Both the position numbers and the translations under genes were made by a program. A stretch of 64,000 nt of DNA from the NCBI RefSeq assembly GCF_963678635.1, contig NC_087070.1, forward strand, positions 6,606,539 to 6,670,538, given 5' to 3'. This document shows, piece by piece, positions 30,565 through 42,947 of the stretch; the first letter of the stretch is position 1; each line of letters opens with the position of its first letter. This stretch comes from Symsagittifera roscoffensis. Taxonomy: Eukaryota; Xenacoelomorpha; Acoela; Convolutidae. The notes under the pieces are model-generated. The model was given only the letters and a program-made list of their open reading frames with translations, did not search any database and had not been told where the DNA came from.

Positions 30565-31665
30565 AAAGTTCAGAAGGGTTTTTAAGAAACCAAGATGCTA
30601 TAAAGACGAATCTGATGGCTGTATCGATACCTGGCTAGAGGTAATCAAAGTGCATTTTGAAGAAAAGGCTTGTCAGAAAGACAAGAATTCAGTGCGCTTA
30701 CCAGCAACTTGGAAGGGACAGCCCTAAACTGTGTGATGGCCAAAAAGCAATACCAGCGGGACACTGCTGGGAAAATCTTTGAGATCTTGTTAAATCGTTT
30801 TGGCTCAGGGTGCAAGGACACCAAGCAACAATGCGCTTCGAGAAACGGAGGCAACGCGAGAATGAGACAATAGACAAGTTTTTAGACGATTTGGAGATGC
30901 TAAGAAGGCGTAGCCAACCAGAAGAATCGAACAGAATGATGAACCTGGCAATAGCCTCAAAATTCATCGATGGTGTGAAGAATGATGAGCTTCGAACAAT
31001 GTTGGCGACACAATACACACCACTCTCAACCAATGCGCCAACACCAGAGGAGGTGAGACTCAAGTCAAAAGAATATCTTTTCCTGAAGCCTCCATCGAGA
31101 TCGGGGTATTACAAAAACAATTATGGCAATTTTAACGAGGGACCAGGAGACCAAGGAAACAACTGGTACAAACCAGGGGACGATATTGACAAGAGACGCT
31201 CTTGTGCAAATTGCATTTCGACGGACCACCACAACTTTTAGCAGGGCATGAAAGCAATAGGCTTTAGCCTCGAGGATAATGATGCGTCAGAGGTCGATCA
31301 TGAAGATTTCATGAGAGGAGTAATTGCGAAATTCCGCCCAAAGTGTTTCTTTTGTAACTTGGAAGGTCATTTTAAATCAGATTTTCCACAATTCTGGGAT
31401 GCTGTAGCAGACATCAAGCACTCAAGGCATGAGGAAGCTTTATCGGGTGTGAAAGCCAGCAAGGCTCGCCTGATTAGCGAGGTGGAAGCCCGCAGGAAAG
31501 AGAGACCGCAAGAGCTGGCTACAAAGAAAATGCAAGGCGTGTCTGAAGAAACGAGTGAACCAGAACCTGGAACCGCAGCTAACGACTTTAAGATCGACTA
31601 GAAAGCAGCGGCAAGAGATGCCCTAAAAAGAGTCCAACAGGAATTGGTGACAAGGGAGATTGAAC
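30565..31665 (+). pseudogene. Gag fragment of copy C, second block
   Basis: Starts at the capsid-like domain (ESDGCIDTW, QEFSALTSNLEGTALNCVM) and runs through both knuckle regions (CANC; CFFCNLEGHFKSD) to the same Lys/Glu-rich tail as the first block. Closest to D (61047-62020). Broken. Confidence 0.8.
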
Positions 31666-31795
31666 AGAAAGACAAGCATAAACTCGAAAAGCAGAGAGCT
31701 CAAGAGCAGCTCAACGCCTTTGAAGCATCTGAAATGGAAGAAACAAAGGCACCGAGTAGCTTGAGCATGAAGCTGAATGTAATCTCAGGACACGC

Positions 31796-34700
31796 ATTTG
31801 GGTTGGTGCCTCAAGGAAGCAAGATACAGTCAATAATCTCAGTGGCGGGAGATCAGGTAATCAGAAACCTAAGTGAACCTTCGGAGTTCACCTTGGTGCA
31901 TTTGGATATATATGCGGATTATCTCAAACAAGCAGAGCCACGCACTGAATTGAGAGCTGTGCGAGCATTGTTAACAGCGGGTGGCACTCGAATAAAGAAA
32001 CATCATGGGCGCTACGTGGAAGCCTACGGAGCATATCAAGTGATGTTAAACGTGGACGGGATCAGTATTTAAACCAAAACCTACGACACAACAGACATGA
32101 CTAAATTGGACAGATATTTTTGTGTAAGGAAGAACTCAAGGTCCGTAGAATCGGTCATGACGCCATGATGGAACAATATGCGGTATACATTGGATACGAA
32201 GCGGATGTGACTGCACATCTGCTAGACACCGATGGAAAAGAGATCAGAGTAACAGGACTTGTAGACACAGGAGCATTAGTCAGTGTAATGCCGATTAAGA
32301 CATGGGAGAGAATGGGCTTCACCACGGAGGACCTAATACCTACGATTTTCAGATTGGCAGCCGCCAACCGCGGCGCGATCTACATGGGAGGAAGGAACCT
32401 CTGGATGAATTTCCTTGTAGTGAAAAACCTGGACGATTCGGATCAGTTCATTTTGGGACGCGAATTTGTCAGAAAATTTGACGTGATGATCGACCTTAAT
32501 AATGAACTGATAAGGATTAGGAACCCAGACAGGAATTATATTAGGCAACCAGTAAACAGAATAATAACTGATGAGAGCAAGGTACCAATTTTTTAGACAG
32601 AAAAACAAAATTACTGCCCGGGCAGGCAGTAGTAGCAATTTTTAGACTCAGAAATTTAAACTCCTTGAAAAATAGAAAGCAGGTTTGTTTTGTACTTAAC
32701 CCAAATAGTCAAACTTCAGAGGTTTCAGGCAGGAAATTTTCCGTAACACGATACGGGCTGATTGTCAGTGTATTGTTTCAATCCAGGGTTTCAATCCAGA
32801 TTGTTTCAATACGGTTTCAATTCAGCGTGGAAGGAAACTTGGCTATGCTTTGCCGATGAAGACCGTCTTTGAAGAAACACCAAACCTGAAGAAGCATCAT
32901 GAAAAAGATTGTCCAACTCATGCAAATAAAGACTTAGTTTTAAAAAGGATTAATGAATTGAAATCTTCAACTAAAATATTTTCCATGAGATCCGAAACGG
33001 ATGACCGTTTGTCGACTTGCTCGAATTTTCCAAAACGCCCCTCGTCATATGAATTAGAGTCTGACAAACCATTTTTGCCAGAAATAGAGCACTTAATAGG
33101 TTAGATAGGCGAGGGAGAGTTTGAGTCACTAAGGGCAGTTTTAAATCGGAACGCGGACGTTTTTTCATAACATAAGGCGGATATTGGCTGTTGTAATTTT
33201 GCTGAGCACAAAATCGAACTAGAAGGAGGTGGCGTTCCCCACAGTGAGAGCGCAAGGCGCATGACACCTCATAAATCGGAACTGTGCCGAGCGGAAACAG
33301 AATTGTTGCTCGATAGAACCCTCAAAGTTACCTTGGGCTTGTGGAGTTGTCATTTGGGTTGGTGCCTCAAGGAAGCAAGGTACAGTCAATAATCTCAGTG
33401 GCGGGAGATCAGGTAATCAGGAACCTCAGTGAACCTTCGGAGTTCACCTTGATGCATTTGGATATATATGCGGAATATCTCAAACAAGCAGAGTCATGCA
33501 CTGAATTGAGAGCTGTGCGAGCGTTGTTAACAGCGGGTGGCACTCGAATAAAGAAACATCACGGGCGCTACGTGGAAGTCTACTGAGCATATCAAGTGAT
33601 GTTTAACGTGGACGGGATAATGTTTAAACCAAAACCTACGACACCACAGACATGACTAAATTGGACAGATATTTTTGTGTAAGGAAGAGCTCAAGGTCCG
33701 TAGAATCGGTCATGACGCCATGATGAAACAATATGCGGTATACATTGGATACGAAGCGGATGTGACTGCACATCTGCTAGACACCGATGAAAAAGAGATC
33801 GGAGTAACAGGACTTGTAGACACAGGAGCATTAGTCAGTGTAATGCCGATTAAGACATGGGAGAGAATGGGCTTCACCAATGAGGACCTAATACCTACGA
33901 ATTTCAGATTGGCAGCCGCCAACCGCGGCGCGATCTACATGGGAGGACGGAACCTCTGAATGAATTTCCTTGTATTAAAGAACCTGGACGATTCGGATCA
34001 GTTCTTTTTGGGACGCGAATTTGTCAGAAAATTTGACGTGATGATCGACCTTAATAACGAACTGATAAGGATTAGGAACCCAGACAGGAATTATGTTAGG
34101 CAACCAGTAAACAGAATAATAACTGATGAGAGCAAGGTACCAATTTTTTAGACAGAAAAAGAAAATTACTGCCCTGGCAGGTAGTAGTAGCAATTTTTAG
34201 ACTCAGAAATTTAAACTCCTCGAATAATAGAATGCAGGTTTGCTTTGTACCCAACCCAAATAGTCAAACTTCAGAGGTTTCAGGCAGGAAATTTTCCGTA
34301 ACACGATACCGGCTGTTTGTCAGTGTAGTGTTTCAATCCAGGGTTTCAATTCAGCGTGGAAGGAAACTTGGCTACGCTTTGCCAATGAAGACCGTCTTTG
34401 AAGAAACACCAAACCTGGAGAAGCATCATGAAAAAGATTGTCCAACTCATGTAGATAAGGACTTAGTTTTAAAAAGGACTAATGAATTGAAATCTTCAAC
34501 TAAAATATTTTCCATAAGATCCGAAACGGATGACCGTTTGTCGAGTTGCTCGAATTTTCCAAAACGCCCCTCGTCATATGAATTAGAGTCTGACAAACCA
34601 TTTTTGCCGGAATAGAGCACTTAATAGGTTAGATAGGCGAGGGAGAGTTTGAGTCACTAAGGGCAGTTTTAAATCGGAACGCGGACGTTTTTTTATAACA

Positions 34701-34882
34701 TTAGGCGGATATTGGCTGTTGTAATTTTGCTCAGCACGAAATCGAACTAGAAGGAGGTGGCGTTCCCAACAGTGAGAGCGCAAGGCGCATGACACCTTAT
34801 AAATTGGAACTGTGCCGAGCGGAAACAGAATTGTTGCTCGATAGAACCCTCAAAGTTACCTTGGGCTTGTGGAGTTGTCATG
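31796..34882 (+). repeat. Tandem duplication of about 1.55 kb inside copy C (protease to RT start)
   Basis: Unit 1 (about 31796-33352) and unit 2 (about 33353-34882) both run from TTGGGTTGGTGCCTC through the gag tail, the protease (DTGALVSVMP near 32265 and near 33822) and the spacer to the first part of RT, each ending in TTGTGGAGTTGTCAT. The units differ by scattered substitutions. The junction at 33352 joins GTCAT to TTGGG with CAT shared at both ends, which suggests a microhomology-mediated duplication. Confidence 0.85.
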
Positions 34883-36170
34883 GCTAAAAAGAAAGGGGGA
34901 CAGCTAAGATTCTGTTGTGACTTTCGCTACCTGAACGCTGTGACCATAAAGGACGCCTACCCAATACCACGTATAGATGAGAGCCTCTCGTAACTTGGCG
35001 ATGCCAAGTTTTTCACTACACTGGACCTGGGTAATGCCTTCTGGCAGGTTCCTCTGCGAAAGAAGGACAGAAAAAAGACTGGATTCGCTTGTGATTTGGG
35101 CTTGTACCAGTAGAAGAGGATGCCCTTCGGCTCTTGCAGTGCCACGACGACCTTTTAAAGATTGATGACTCAGGTTTTAACCTGTGTAATGAAGAACTAC
35201 GGGATTCTCGTGATGTGCTACGTGGATGACGTGGTCCTAGCGACACCTACCTTGGCAGATCACATCAACAGACTCGATGAGGTCGTCAACTGCATGAAGA
35301 GAGCCGGCTGGAAATGCAAACCATCGAAATGTGAGATCCTTAGGGACCCATTCAAGAACCTTAGAAGAATGGCGGACAGGCATGGCGTGAGACCGAATCC
35401 GGATGAAGTGGAGGCCGTGTTATAATGAAAGGCACCCAAAACGGACACGCAGCTCATGAATTTCCTGGGATTTGCCAGCCATTACCGCGAGTTCATAAAA
35501 GGATACGCAGACAAGGTGTACCCAATTCAGCAATTAATGCTCAACAAAGGGAAGAAGTTCGAACGGATTGAAAGAGCTCAGGAATCTTTCGAGAATATAA
35601 AGCGGGAATTGTGCAAAGCGCAAGTGCTAGGCATGCCTACGGAGGAAGGCATGTACGTAATTGATACTGATACTTCAGTGGTAGCTATTTCAGGAAAACT
35701 GCATCAGTTGCAAGAATGGAATGGGAGAACAGTTCTCCGTCCCATTTCATATGGCAGTAAAGTGTTGAGCGACACTGACATGAAACTTGGTGCACCGAAA
35801 GCAGAAATGTTGCGGTATTCACGTTCGTGAAGAAGTACGGCGCATAATTGGGGAGCGCTTCCTTTAAGTTGCGTGTGGATAACAGAGCCCTATCCTGGTT
35901 GAAGACGTACTCGATGGATCAGAGTTATATTGATCGTTGGATAGTCAGTTTGGATGACTACCACATGATAATTGAGCACAGGATGCTCGACAGGCACCAA
36001 AATGCTGACAACCTCAGTAGGAAAACTGATTTTTATGAAAGAATGGAGCAGAAGCAGGCAAATCAGGCGAAAATCTACGAAGGATTCTCGTTTCTGGACA
36101 AAGAGACTTATGAAGCACTTCCCTTGACGAGATGATTGGACAGTTCAGGACATATAATTCCGGGACAACA
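34880..36170 (+). pseudogene. RT and RNase H of copy C
   Basis: RT blocks RFCCDFRYLNAVTIKDAYP, FFTTLDLG, CYVDDVVLATPT (near 35218-35253) and FLGFASHYREFIKGY, then RNase H blocks YVIDTDTSVVAISG, KLRVDNRALSWLKT and HQNADNLS. Fossil, broken in several places. Confidence 0.85.
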
Positions 36171-36443
36171 TGGAGAAAGCAGCAAAAATAAAGATCTTAG
36201 CCAAAAGGAACCCGGTGCCCTTGGACCATCAAGACGCTAACACGAGGAAAACGAAAGGGATTGTAGGACGGTAGTTCAGGAACTAGTATCCTCGATTCCT
36301 CAAAGCGTTTTGATGAGAGCATCGTACAAAGAAAAAGAACAGAAGATCGAAACTTTACGGAAGACTGTCACCTTTGAGGAGCCCGACCAAGAATGGATAG
36401 AAGTTGAATAAAAAACCCGGAACAAGAGGTACTCCCTCGAATT

Positions 36444-38193
36444 TTATCTCATCTCCTCCGGGGTTGGTGCATTATCTTTCGAAAGTGTATAATACGTTGT
36501 TAACATCGTTCTCAAGTCGTCACTTTTTACCCCGTCAATGAACTTCGAAGCGATGCTGAAATTCCTCCTGTTTGTCGATTTTTCCGGATCACTCCTTCTT
36601 CTCAGGCTCTCAAAATAACCCAGGAACCTATCGATTGACTCGTCGTCCCTCTGTCTTCTTTTTGCAAATCTCATCATCGCTTGGTGGCCCTTCATCCCTG
36701 ATCCGAATCGATTCAACAGTATTTAGAATATCTTGTCCGCCGTATCACGTTCCTCCTCCTTCCTCGCCACTACGCATTTCAACGCTGTGCCCTCTAGATT
36801 GCTTAGTATTGCTGTGCAAGCCTGCCTCTCGTCGTTCAAGTTGTCTTGTTCTAAGTGTAGTCTCATGACTTCCACCCATGTGTCAATGCAGCCATCCGAG
36901 TCGTCTTTAAAATTTTTGGGTTTCTTGAAGGTCTTCCTGGATTTACTACCTCCTCTATCACTCGAGTCAGTGTTCCTGGCCGCGAACGCTTCCAGTCTCC
37001 TGTTAATCATCTCCCAGGTGCTGCCCATGTCATGGCGTCCGGGGCTATGTTTGTGTTCGTGCTTGAGACCTCTGGTGCATTCGTAGTGTTTGAGGTTTCA
37101 CCTTTCATGATGGTTTTTGAACTCAATGCCCCGGAGCTCGCTGTGATCCGGGGTAACGGCGTGGACTCCCATTTTCTCCGTTGCGGTTTTATGAAGTCAA
37201 TTCTGGTGCCTTGTGGTCTATCCGTTACCAGCTTCTGTTGCGCTGTAGAGTTTCTCAAGCTAGCATCCAGTTTGGACTGTATATCACATGAACGTTCTGC
37301 TTGGTCTCTGCTCATTGTGTCCCTTCTCGTCTCTAGGTTCCACAACTTCCCGTTTACAGTTTCGTACCGTTGTTTCATTTCCTGCATGTCCTTTTTGATA
37401 AGTTTCTCACGCTCTTTGTCAGTAGCTTCCAACTTTTCTGGCATCTGCTGTAACTTTTTTTTCTGTTGCCCTTGCCAGGTTGAAGCACTTGTCCAGATTC
37501 TCGTTTGTATTGTATCGTATCTCCTTTTTCAGCATTTGTCGATTTTCTTCATTGCACTTCAATTTTTTATCGATTTGCTCCAACTTTGCCATCAAGTCGC
37601 CCAGTTCAAGAGAAGTTGTTTTTTCATGATTCGCTGTTGCCCCACTTTTGACCTGATCGTCGTCATGTTTGGCCTCTGTTGTTATTGCAGAGACTGTTCC
37701 AATTGTTTTGCTCTTCTCGGTCGTTTGTACCACCTCCTCCTTCTCTCTTGGTTTCATTCCGACCATCGCTGCAATCCTCTCTGAGCGAGTTTCTTTTTTG
37801 CTTGAGAATCCTTTTTTATCGTTTCCGGCGTGTTACTCGTTGTGTCGTCTACAGTATCAATGGTGAACTTTCAATCGACTTCTTCTCTTGTTCTTCTACA
37901 TTTGGCATTGGTGTTGATTCCGTCGTTTTCCTTTGCACCTCGTCAACATTTTCATCTGGTGTCTCAAGATCAATTTCTATAGTAGTTGCAGTCGGTCCTT
38001 CCACGGCGCTTTCTTTCGTCTTGTTCTCTTTTGCGCTTCTTGTGTTGACCATGTTCACTGAAAAGTTCTTTTTCATTACTTTTGGATCCGTCAATGTTAA
38101 TCTCTGTTGCGTCGAGTTGTGATTTTTCTTTGATTCCTGAACTATCTTATCTGCTATCGGTACCCTCTTTCGCCTTATGATTTTTATTAACAA
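36444..38193 (-). pseudogene. Gag fragment of copy E
   Basis: N-terminal charged region (38193 to 37850), then a long coiled-coil-like part (37766 to 37010: KATLEQIDKKLKC-like and RDTMSRDQAE-type Glu/Lys/Arg stretches), then the capsid-like domain (37028 to 36444: DSDGCIDTWVEVMRLHLEQ, LSNLEGTALKCVV, NRFGSGMKGHQAMMRF). The sequence stops before the knuckles. Broken. Confidence 0.75.
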
Positions 38194-38344
38194 TTTTCTT
38201 TAATAACAATAATAATTCTTACATGTCCTATTCTAAAGTTTAAAATCTAAAAAATATTTCCGATTTTCTTAAATAATAAAAAAAGTAAAATTTACTCGAG
38301 TCTTAATCTTAAGCTGCTTTTGTTCGCTGGTGCTTTTTACTCAA

Positions 38345-39078
38345 GTATTGGTACATCTCGCCCTGTCCTAAGACCCCTTTGTTGTAGTATTAGGACGCTT
38401 CACACTGTCCCAAGACCTTTCGTTCAAGTGTTGGTACAATTTACACTGTCCCAAGACACTTTAACCTAGTGTTGGGACAATTCGCACTCTCCGAAGACCC
38501 GGTGTTGGGACACTTCGCACTGTCCCAAGACCTTACACCCAAGAATTGGGACACTTCACACTGTCCCAAGACCTAGTGTTGGGACACCTCTTACTGGCCC
38601 AAGACATTTATACTCAAGTGTTGGGACACTTCACACTGTCCCAAGACCACTCATTCAAATTTTGGGACACTTCGCACTGTCCCAAGACCTCTCACTCAAG
38701 TGTTGGGACACTTCGCACTGTCCCAAGACCCTTCCACTCAAGTGTTGGGACTCTTCGCACTGACCCAAGACCTCCCAATTCAAGTTTAGGGACACTTCGC
38801 ACTGTCCCAAGGCCTCCCACTCAAGTTTTGGGACACTTCGTACTGTCCCAAGACCCTTCCACCTAAGTGTTGGGACACTTCACACTGTCCCAAGACTACC
38901 CGCTCAAGTGTTGGGACACTCCGCACTGTACCAAGGCTGCCTGCTCAAGTATTTAGACTCCTCGTACTGTCCCCAGACCTCTTCGTTCCAGTGTTGGGAC
39001 AGTCGGATCTCTACTTCTTCGGTGTTGGCACACTTGGATCACTATCCCAGGTACCACCACTTGAGTCCTAGTGTTAAA
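38345..39078. repeat. Minisatellite of about 18 hairpin-forming units
   Basis: Units of 33-42 bp. The consensus core is TTGGGACA, an 8-base spacer (CTTCGCAC), then TGTCCCAA, a perfect 8-bp inverted repeat. Between cores lies a variable linker (CTCAAGTG and variants). The central units (about 38530-38930) are the most regular and the outer ones decay, as expected for an array growing by unequal exchange. An open frame across it (38546-38866) is a by-product of the period. Confidence 0.9.
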
Positions 39079-39527
39079 AATTCCTCAAAACCCAATCTTA
39101 CTCATCAAAAATTTTACCTGATGGCCCCCTTGTAATTACCTCAATTTACTAATCCAATGCAAGTCGAAATGCGACTTGTTAGCAAGTGTCTGGTGATTTC
39201 CTGTTCTTCAAAAACTAATAAAATTGGTTCCAAAAACGTGAAAATTTAAGCGTAAAAATTCTGAAAAACAAAAGGTTGAACCTACCTAAAATTCAAAGGT
39301 GACGAATGTCGCCCTTTCGTAAAAAAGTCTGGTACCTGATCGTCACGCGTTTTCTTCCCCCCTATCAACGATCTTATGGGGTATTTTGTAAACTGTCTAT
39401 TTCCGATACCCCACCCGATCGTACCAGGTCACCTACCTTATTCCAATCCTAAATTTGGATATCCTCGCGTTGCAACTCTTGTTCTGGGTGTTAGAGATGA
39501 GACTTTCCAGACTCTGGCACTACTAAT

Positions 39528-39560
39528 GTAATTATAACCGACGATATCGGTTATAGTTAC
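39528..39560. repeat. Perfect palindrome in the leader of copy E
   Basis: TATAACCGA (39533-39541) pairs with TCGGTTATA (39547-39555) around a 5-base loop, and the stem extends outward to GTAAT/GTTAC with one G-T pair. Confidence 0.7.
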
Positions 39561-39820
39561 TATAATGTTTCCCCCCTTTTTACAATTTGCAACCGCCAAC
39601 CTCTAACCTAACCAGCCCCCCTTCTAAGCTCCCCCTATTTAGCCCCCCTCTTAAGCCGAAAATTACCTTAAGCGCGATGGGTGCTAAACCTCTTGAGAGA
39701 AAACCGTTCAACCTGTTTCCAAACTCTGCTCAAGTAAAAACGTATCCTCAAAACAGTGGGTATCCGCTTATCCAATTTGACAATTATTTCCTATAATGTA
39801 ATGTGGATTTTAACGATACC

Positions 39821-40130
39821 CGATTGACCAAACAGAACGCCCCTCGGTTTCCTACTCTGTTTGTTCTGATTCTGTGCTGGTTGTCTCTTTGGCGTGTCCA
39901 GCACCTCACTCCAGCACCACTTTCCCACTTGGCTGCTCACCTGTTCCAGTCAAGTCTCCCAGTGGTCCGTCGATTGACCAAACTGAACACCTCTGTGTGC
40001 CCTTCTCTGTTTTTTCTCGTCCGTGCTGGATGTCTCTTTGGCCTTTCCAGCACTTCTCGGGTCCCCTTCTTGAGAACCATTTTCCCACTTGGCTGGTCAC
40101 CTGTTCCATTCAAGTCTCCTTGTGGTCCGG
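39821..40130. repeat. 150-bp tandem duplication in the leader of copy E
   Basis: CGATTGACCAAAC at 39821 recurs at 39971. The two units stay alignable to about 40128 (TTTCCCACTTGGCTG, CACCTGTTCCA, GTGGTCCG) with many substitutions. Confidence 0.8.
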
Positions 40131-40619
40131 TGAAGTTGCAAGCTATCTGAAAACCCTTAACAACGCCACAAACTCGGGCAGCTGTGTAAAGTTGCTGAGT
40201 TGATCGAAACGATCGGTCTTATTGGGAATTAGTATGAGTACACTATTTATTTAATATAAAGGTTTGATCCACCCAATCTGGAAGTCAAAGCCATTGTCTT
40301 TTTTATGTTTTATTGTTTTTTTGTTCCTTTTTCTATTCTTTTTTTTTGGTTTTTTGTTTTGCTTTTTGTCTTTTGCTCGTTTTTTGTTCCCCTAGTTACC
40401 CCCTTTACTCGGTTAGCTAGGCCTCAATCGGAGAGCGTACCAGGAAGTTTTCTCGAGTAATCTTAAAAGCTATTACGGTAAACCGGAAGGTTTGCACGTT
40501 CCCGCTGAACCGTACCACTGGTACCCTAGATTGGGCGTGTAGCCCGGAGCTGTGTCAAGTGGGTTTGATCCCGTAGTCTTGATGCCATAAAAACACCCAG
40601 GAGCGACATAAAAACACTA

Positions 40620-41522
40620 TGTAACAGTCGCCTACTTAGGTCACATATGAGGCTAAAGAAAAATAGGCCCTATAATCATTGGCTCAAGAGTCAGGGACAC
40701 TATCTCTTGTGTTTTTTTTACCTCAAACGGTCAGAGCCAATTCGGTTCACTTGCGACATGCGACTAAAACCTTTGTTACAGCTTAAAGGCCTCTACCAAA
40801 ATACCCCCCACTCTAGAACATGAGAACGTCCCCATACTTAGGTCTCAAAATACCCAAAACACGCGAACGCCGTTAAAAACAGGGTCGGAACAATCCGTAT
40901 ACTTACTTTTTATTAGACAGTGGAAATTTGATCCATTTCAGATGGATCAACCTAAAACTCGCCTTACCTCAACATAACAATATAAAACCCACTCAAGAAA
41001 GTTAAATTAGGTACTCACATACCGGCATACTCTAGAATTTGGGTAACTAAATCAATCAGTAACTCCAGAATAACTATGGAATTAAGTTTTGACTCGAGGA
41101 GTTCTGAACTAACAACTCCCAGCTTGAGAAATGAGTTTTAACTTGGGAAATAAGTTTTTGGGGCTGGGCCATTGGGAGATTTCGATTGTCTACCTTTCCA
41201 CCGAAGGTTCACTCTGGTCCACGTTCAATTCGTTTCTTCGTTGTTCGTAATCACTCTGCCTTCTGTTTCAAACAAGACAGCTCTACTCTCGTGTATTTCG
41301 ATGTCTGGAAATTGCAAATAGCAATTTACCGCTGCTTTTTTGACCACTGTCCCGCGATTGTAAATCGGTTCTTCTGATTTTATTCTTTTTGCATTTTCAG
41401 TTGTCGCGAGAAACTTGAGCATGACATGTCTAATTCGAATTTTTGAAAAATTTCATTTCACCCCAAAATCATGTTTCTTGTGTTGCTCAAGGTCAAACTT
41501 TCAAATATGACCGACTGGCACA
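40620..41522 (-). repeat. 5' LTR of copy E
   Basis: On the minus strand it begins TGTGCCAGTCGG and ends GACTGTTACA, like the A and B LTRs. It keeps the hairpin GATCCAT/ATGGATC (40930-40936 with 40942-40948) and the phrase CCCTGTTTTTA after it. About 903 bp. Strongly diverged from the other LTRs. Confidence 0.65.
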
Positions 41523-41639
41523 TTCAATATGTTGTCGTTTTCTCGTAGTTGTTTCCACTGCAACTATTATTGTTGTGTTTCGCCGTTTCAGTGTGTGCGA
41601 AATATAAAAACGTTACGTGTCGTTCACGTCCTAATCAAA

Positions 41640-42090
41640 AATTTAAAAAATAGCATGTTAGTTAAAACTAACTTTTCCCGATTTGTCCAATTGTTCAAAT
41701 AACGTCGCTAATCCATTGAAATCTTCAATCTTCCCAGTTCGATGTTCTTTTTTTCTGATCGATAAAATTTTGGTTGCGAAACTGCTTTTTTGTACATTCG
41801 GGTCGACTCACAGTTTCACCCTTTTAGCATAAACTTTTGGCACAGCTCCGATCTCACAAAGGGTCTCCCCAGGGACTTTACGATTTTTGCGATCCGGCAG
41901 AAAGATGTCAAAGTCGGCAAGAAAGTGTGTCTCATTAAATTTATCCCTGACGGCATGTTTCGTCCTTAATGCCAACACTTGTTGTACCCAATTTGGTAAT
42001 TCCACATCATCAAGAGCTCTTACCGAACCCTCACCTTGCTTCCCTAGAGGTCGGTCTGCCTTTCTGATAGTTTCATTAGATTCTTCTGAT
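41640..42090 (-). pseudogene. Penelope-like retroelement fragment (tentative), copy 1
   Basis: The minus strand reads RALDDVELPNWVQQVLALRTKHAVRDKFNETHF and further ETLCEI and YAKRV. This style (a W-V-x-x-V-L-A-L-G-x-K-H phrase followed by HFLAD) recalls the region upstream of RT in Penelope-like or related retroelements. No RT core is present, so the assignment is weak. A second, more diverged copy lies 0.7-1 kb to the right. Confidence 0.35.
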
Positions 42091-42229
42091 GGGTCTCTTT
42101 GACTGTTGTTTTTTGTCTATGTCCCCTAAGACTGAAGTGTTTTATTACCGAAAGCCAAAGCTCATCTACACCGAGAATGGACAAGTCATAATCACAATCT
42201 CAATCTGCTGTCGTTTTTCCGTTGTTGTT

Positions 42230-42800
42230 GTCACTGAGACTACTGTTGTTCTCTCTGAGAAACTTGTTGTTGTGATTTCGCAGGTTCAGTTGGTGCAAAA
42301 AAAAAGGTTACGATGTCTCTTTCTATCTTCAAAAACTCCAGAAACTAGCAGAGAAACTAAGCGAGAAACGGAACGAATCATACTCGGACACAAAAAACTT
42401 TATAAGAACAAAACTAAGTTTTGCACTTCTGAGGAGTGCAATTCTTTGACTAAGGGGGTGCAAAAATCTTAAAAATACATCCAACATAGACAATTCTATC
42501 TGTGCTATAATTGAGGAGGGTAGATTTCAATTGACAATTCTCTTGATGCATTAATGTCGACTTGATTTATTCATAAAATTTTGCCGATGTATTAATGTAG
42601 CGTTGGTACGGCCCTATCCAACTTAAGCACGTACCGTCGCATGACGGAAGGGCCCATTTTAATTGACTTTTTTCTAATTGATTAAAACCATCAATCTTCT
42701 CGGTCTGATGTTCCGATAAAAACTCGAATAAGAAATTGCGTTTTGTCCATTCTGGTCGAATGTCACACAGTTTTTGGGCAAGAACAAATTTTCTCACAGT
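42230..42800 (-). pseudogene. Penelope-like retroelement fragment (tentative), copy 2
   Basis: Shares with copy 1 the stretch read on the minus strand as RPEWTKRNF, then EHQTEKIDGFNQL, and a matching block near 42240-42330 resembling 41545-41620. Thus 41540-42090 and 42230-42800 look like an old duplication. Nothing else is recognised between 42330 and 42590. Confidence 0.35.
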
Positions 42801-42947
42801 ACCTTTCTTTTTACAGTCGATGCTGAAACTTTTTGGTGCAGGTTATACCAAGAAAAGCTATTTTAAACAGTTTTTCATATTTTGAATTTCAGAAGAATGA
42901 AGAGGGACTAATAAAGAGCGAACGAGAGAAGCGTATTTGATGGTCTG

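Larger units (their letters stand above)
29775..36415 (+). mobile_element. Giant Ty3/gypsy-type element, copy C, fossil
   Basis: Internal region only: gag, protease, RT and RNase H segments closely related to D and more distantly to B. No LTR is visible at either end; the left side runs into the gap and the right side abuts the reversed gag of copy E. It is heavily broken, with more than fifteen breaks, and contains two internal tandem duplications. It is much older than B or has been relaxed for longer. Confidence 0.8.
38194..40619 (-). other. Leader of copy E
   Basis: 2.4 kb between LTR and gag on the minus strand with no real ORF. It holds a hairpin minisatellite (38345-39078), a strong palindrome (39528-39560), a 150-bp tandem duplication (39821-40130) and, next to the LTR, the conserved block after the LTR (minus strand: ATGTCGCTCCTGGGTG). 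The pyrimidine-rich stretch 40260-40400 shows nothing else. Confidence 0.55.
36416..41522 (-). mobile_element. Giant Ty3/gypsy-type element, copy E, 5' part, fossil
   Basis: On the minus strand: 5' LTR (41522 to 40620), leader (40619 to 38194), gag fragment (38193 to 36444), then an abrupt end against copy C. The order LTR, conserved block after the LTR, long repeat-bearing leader, gag repeats the B layout. The gag is a third subfamily, distinct from B and from C/D. About five breaks in the visible gag. Confidence 0.7.

Noticed and set aside
38546-38866. Open frame with repeated GHFTLSQD and TLRTVPRP phrases
   Set aside because: It is the translation of the 41-bp minisatellite; the repeat period creates the frame.
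38345-39078. Possible CRISPR-like array
   Set aside because: Units and linkers are both repeated and degenerate with no unique spacers, the context is a eukaryotic retroelement, and no cas genes are present.
39587-40203. Several pyrimidine-rich open frames
   Set aside because: They arise from the 150-bp duplication and low-complexity leader sequence of copy E.
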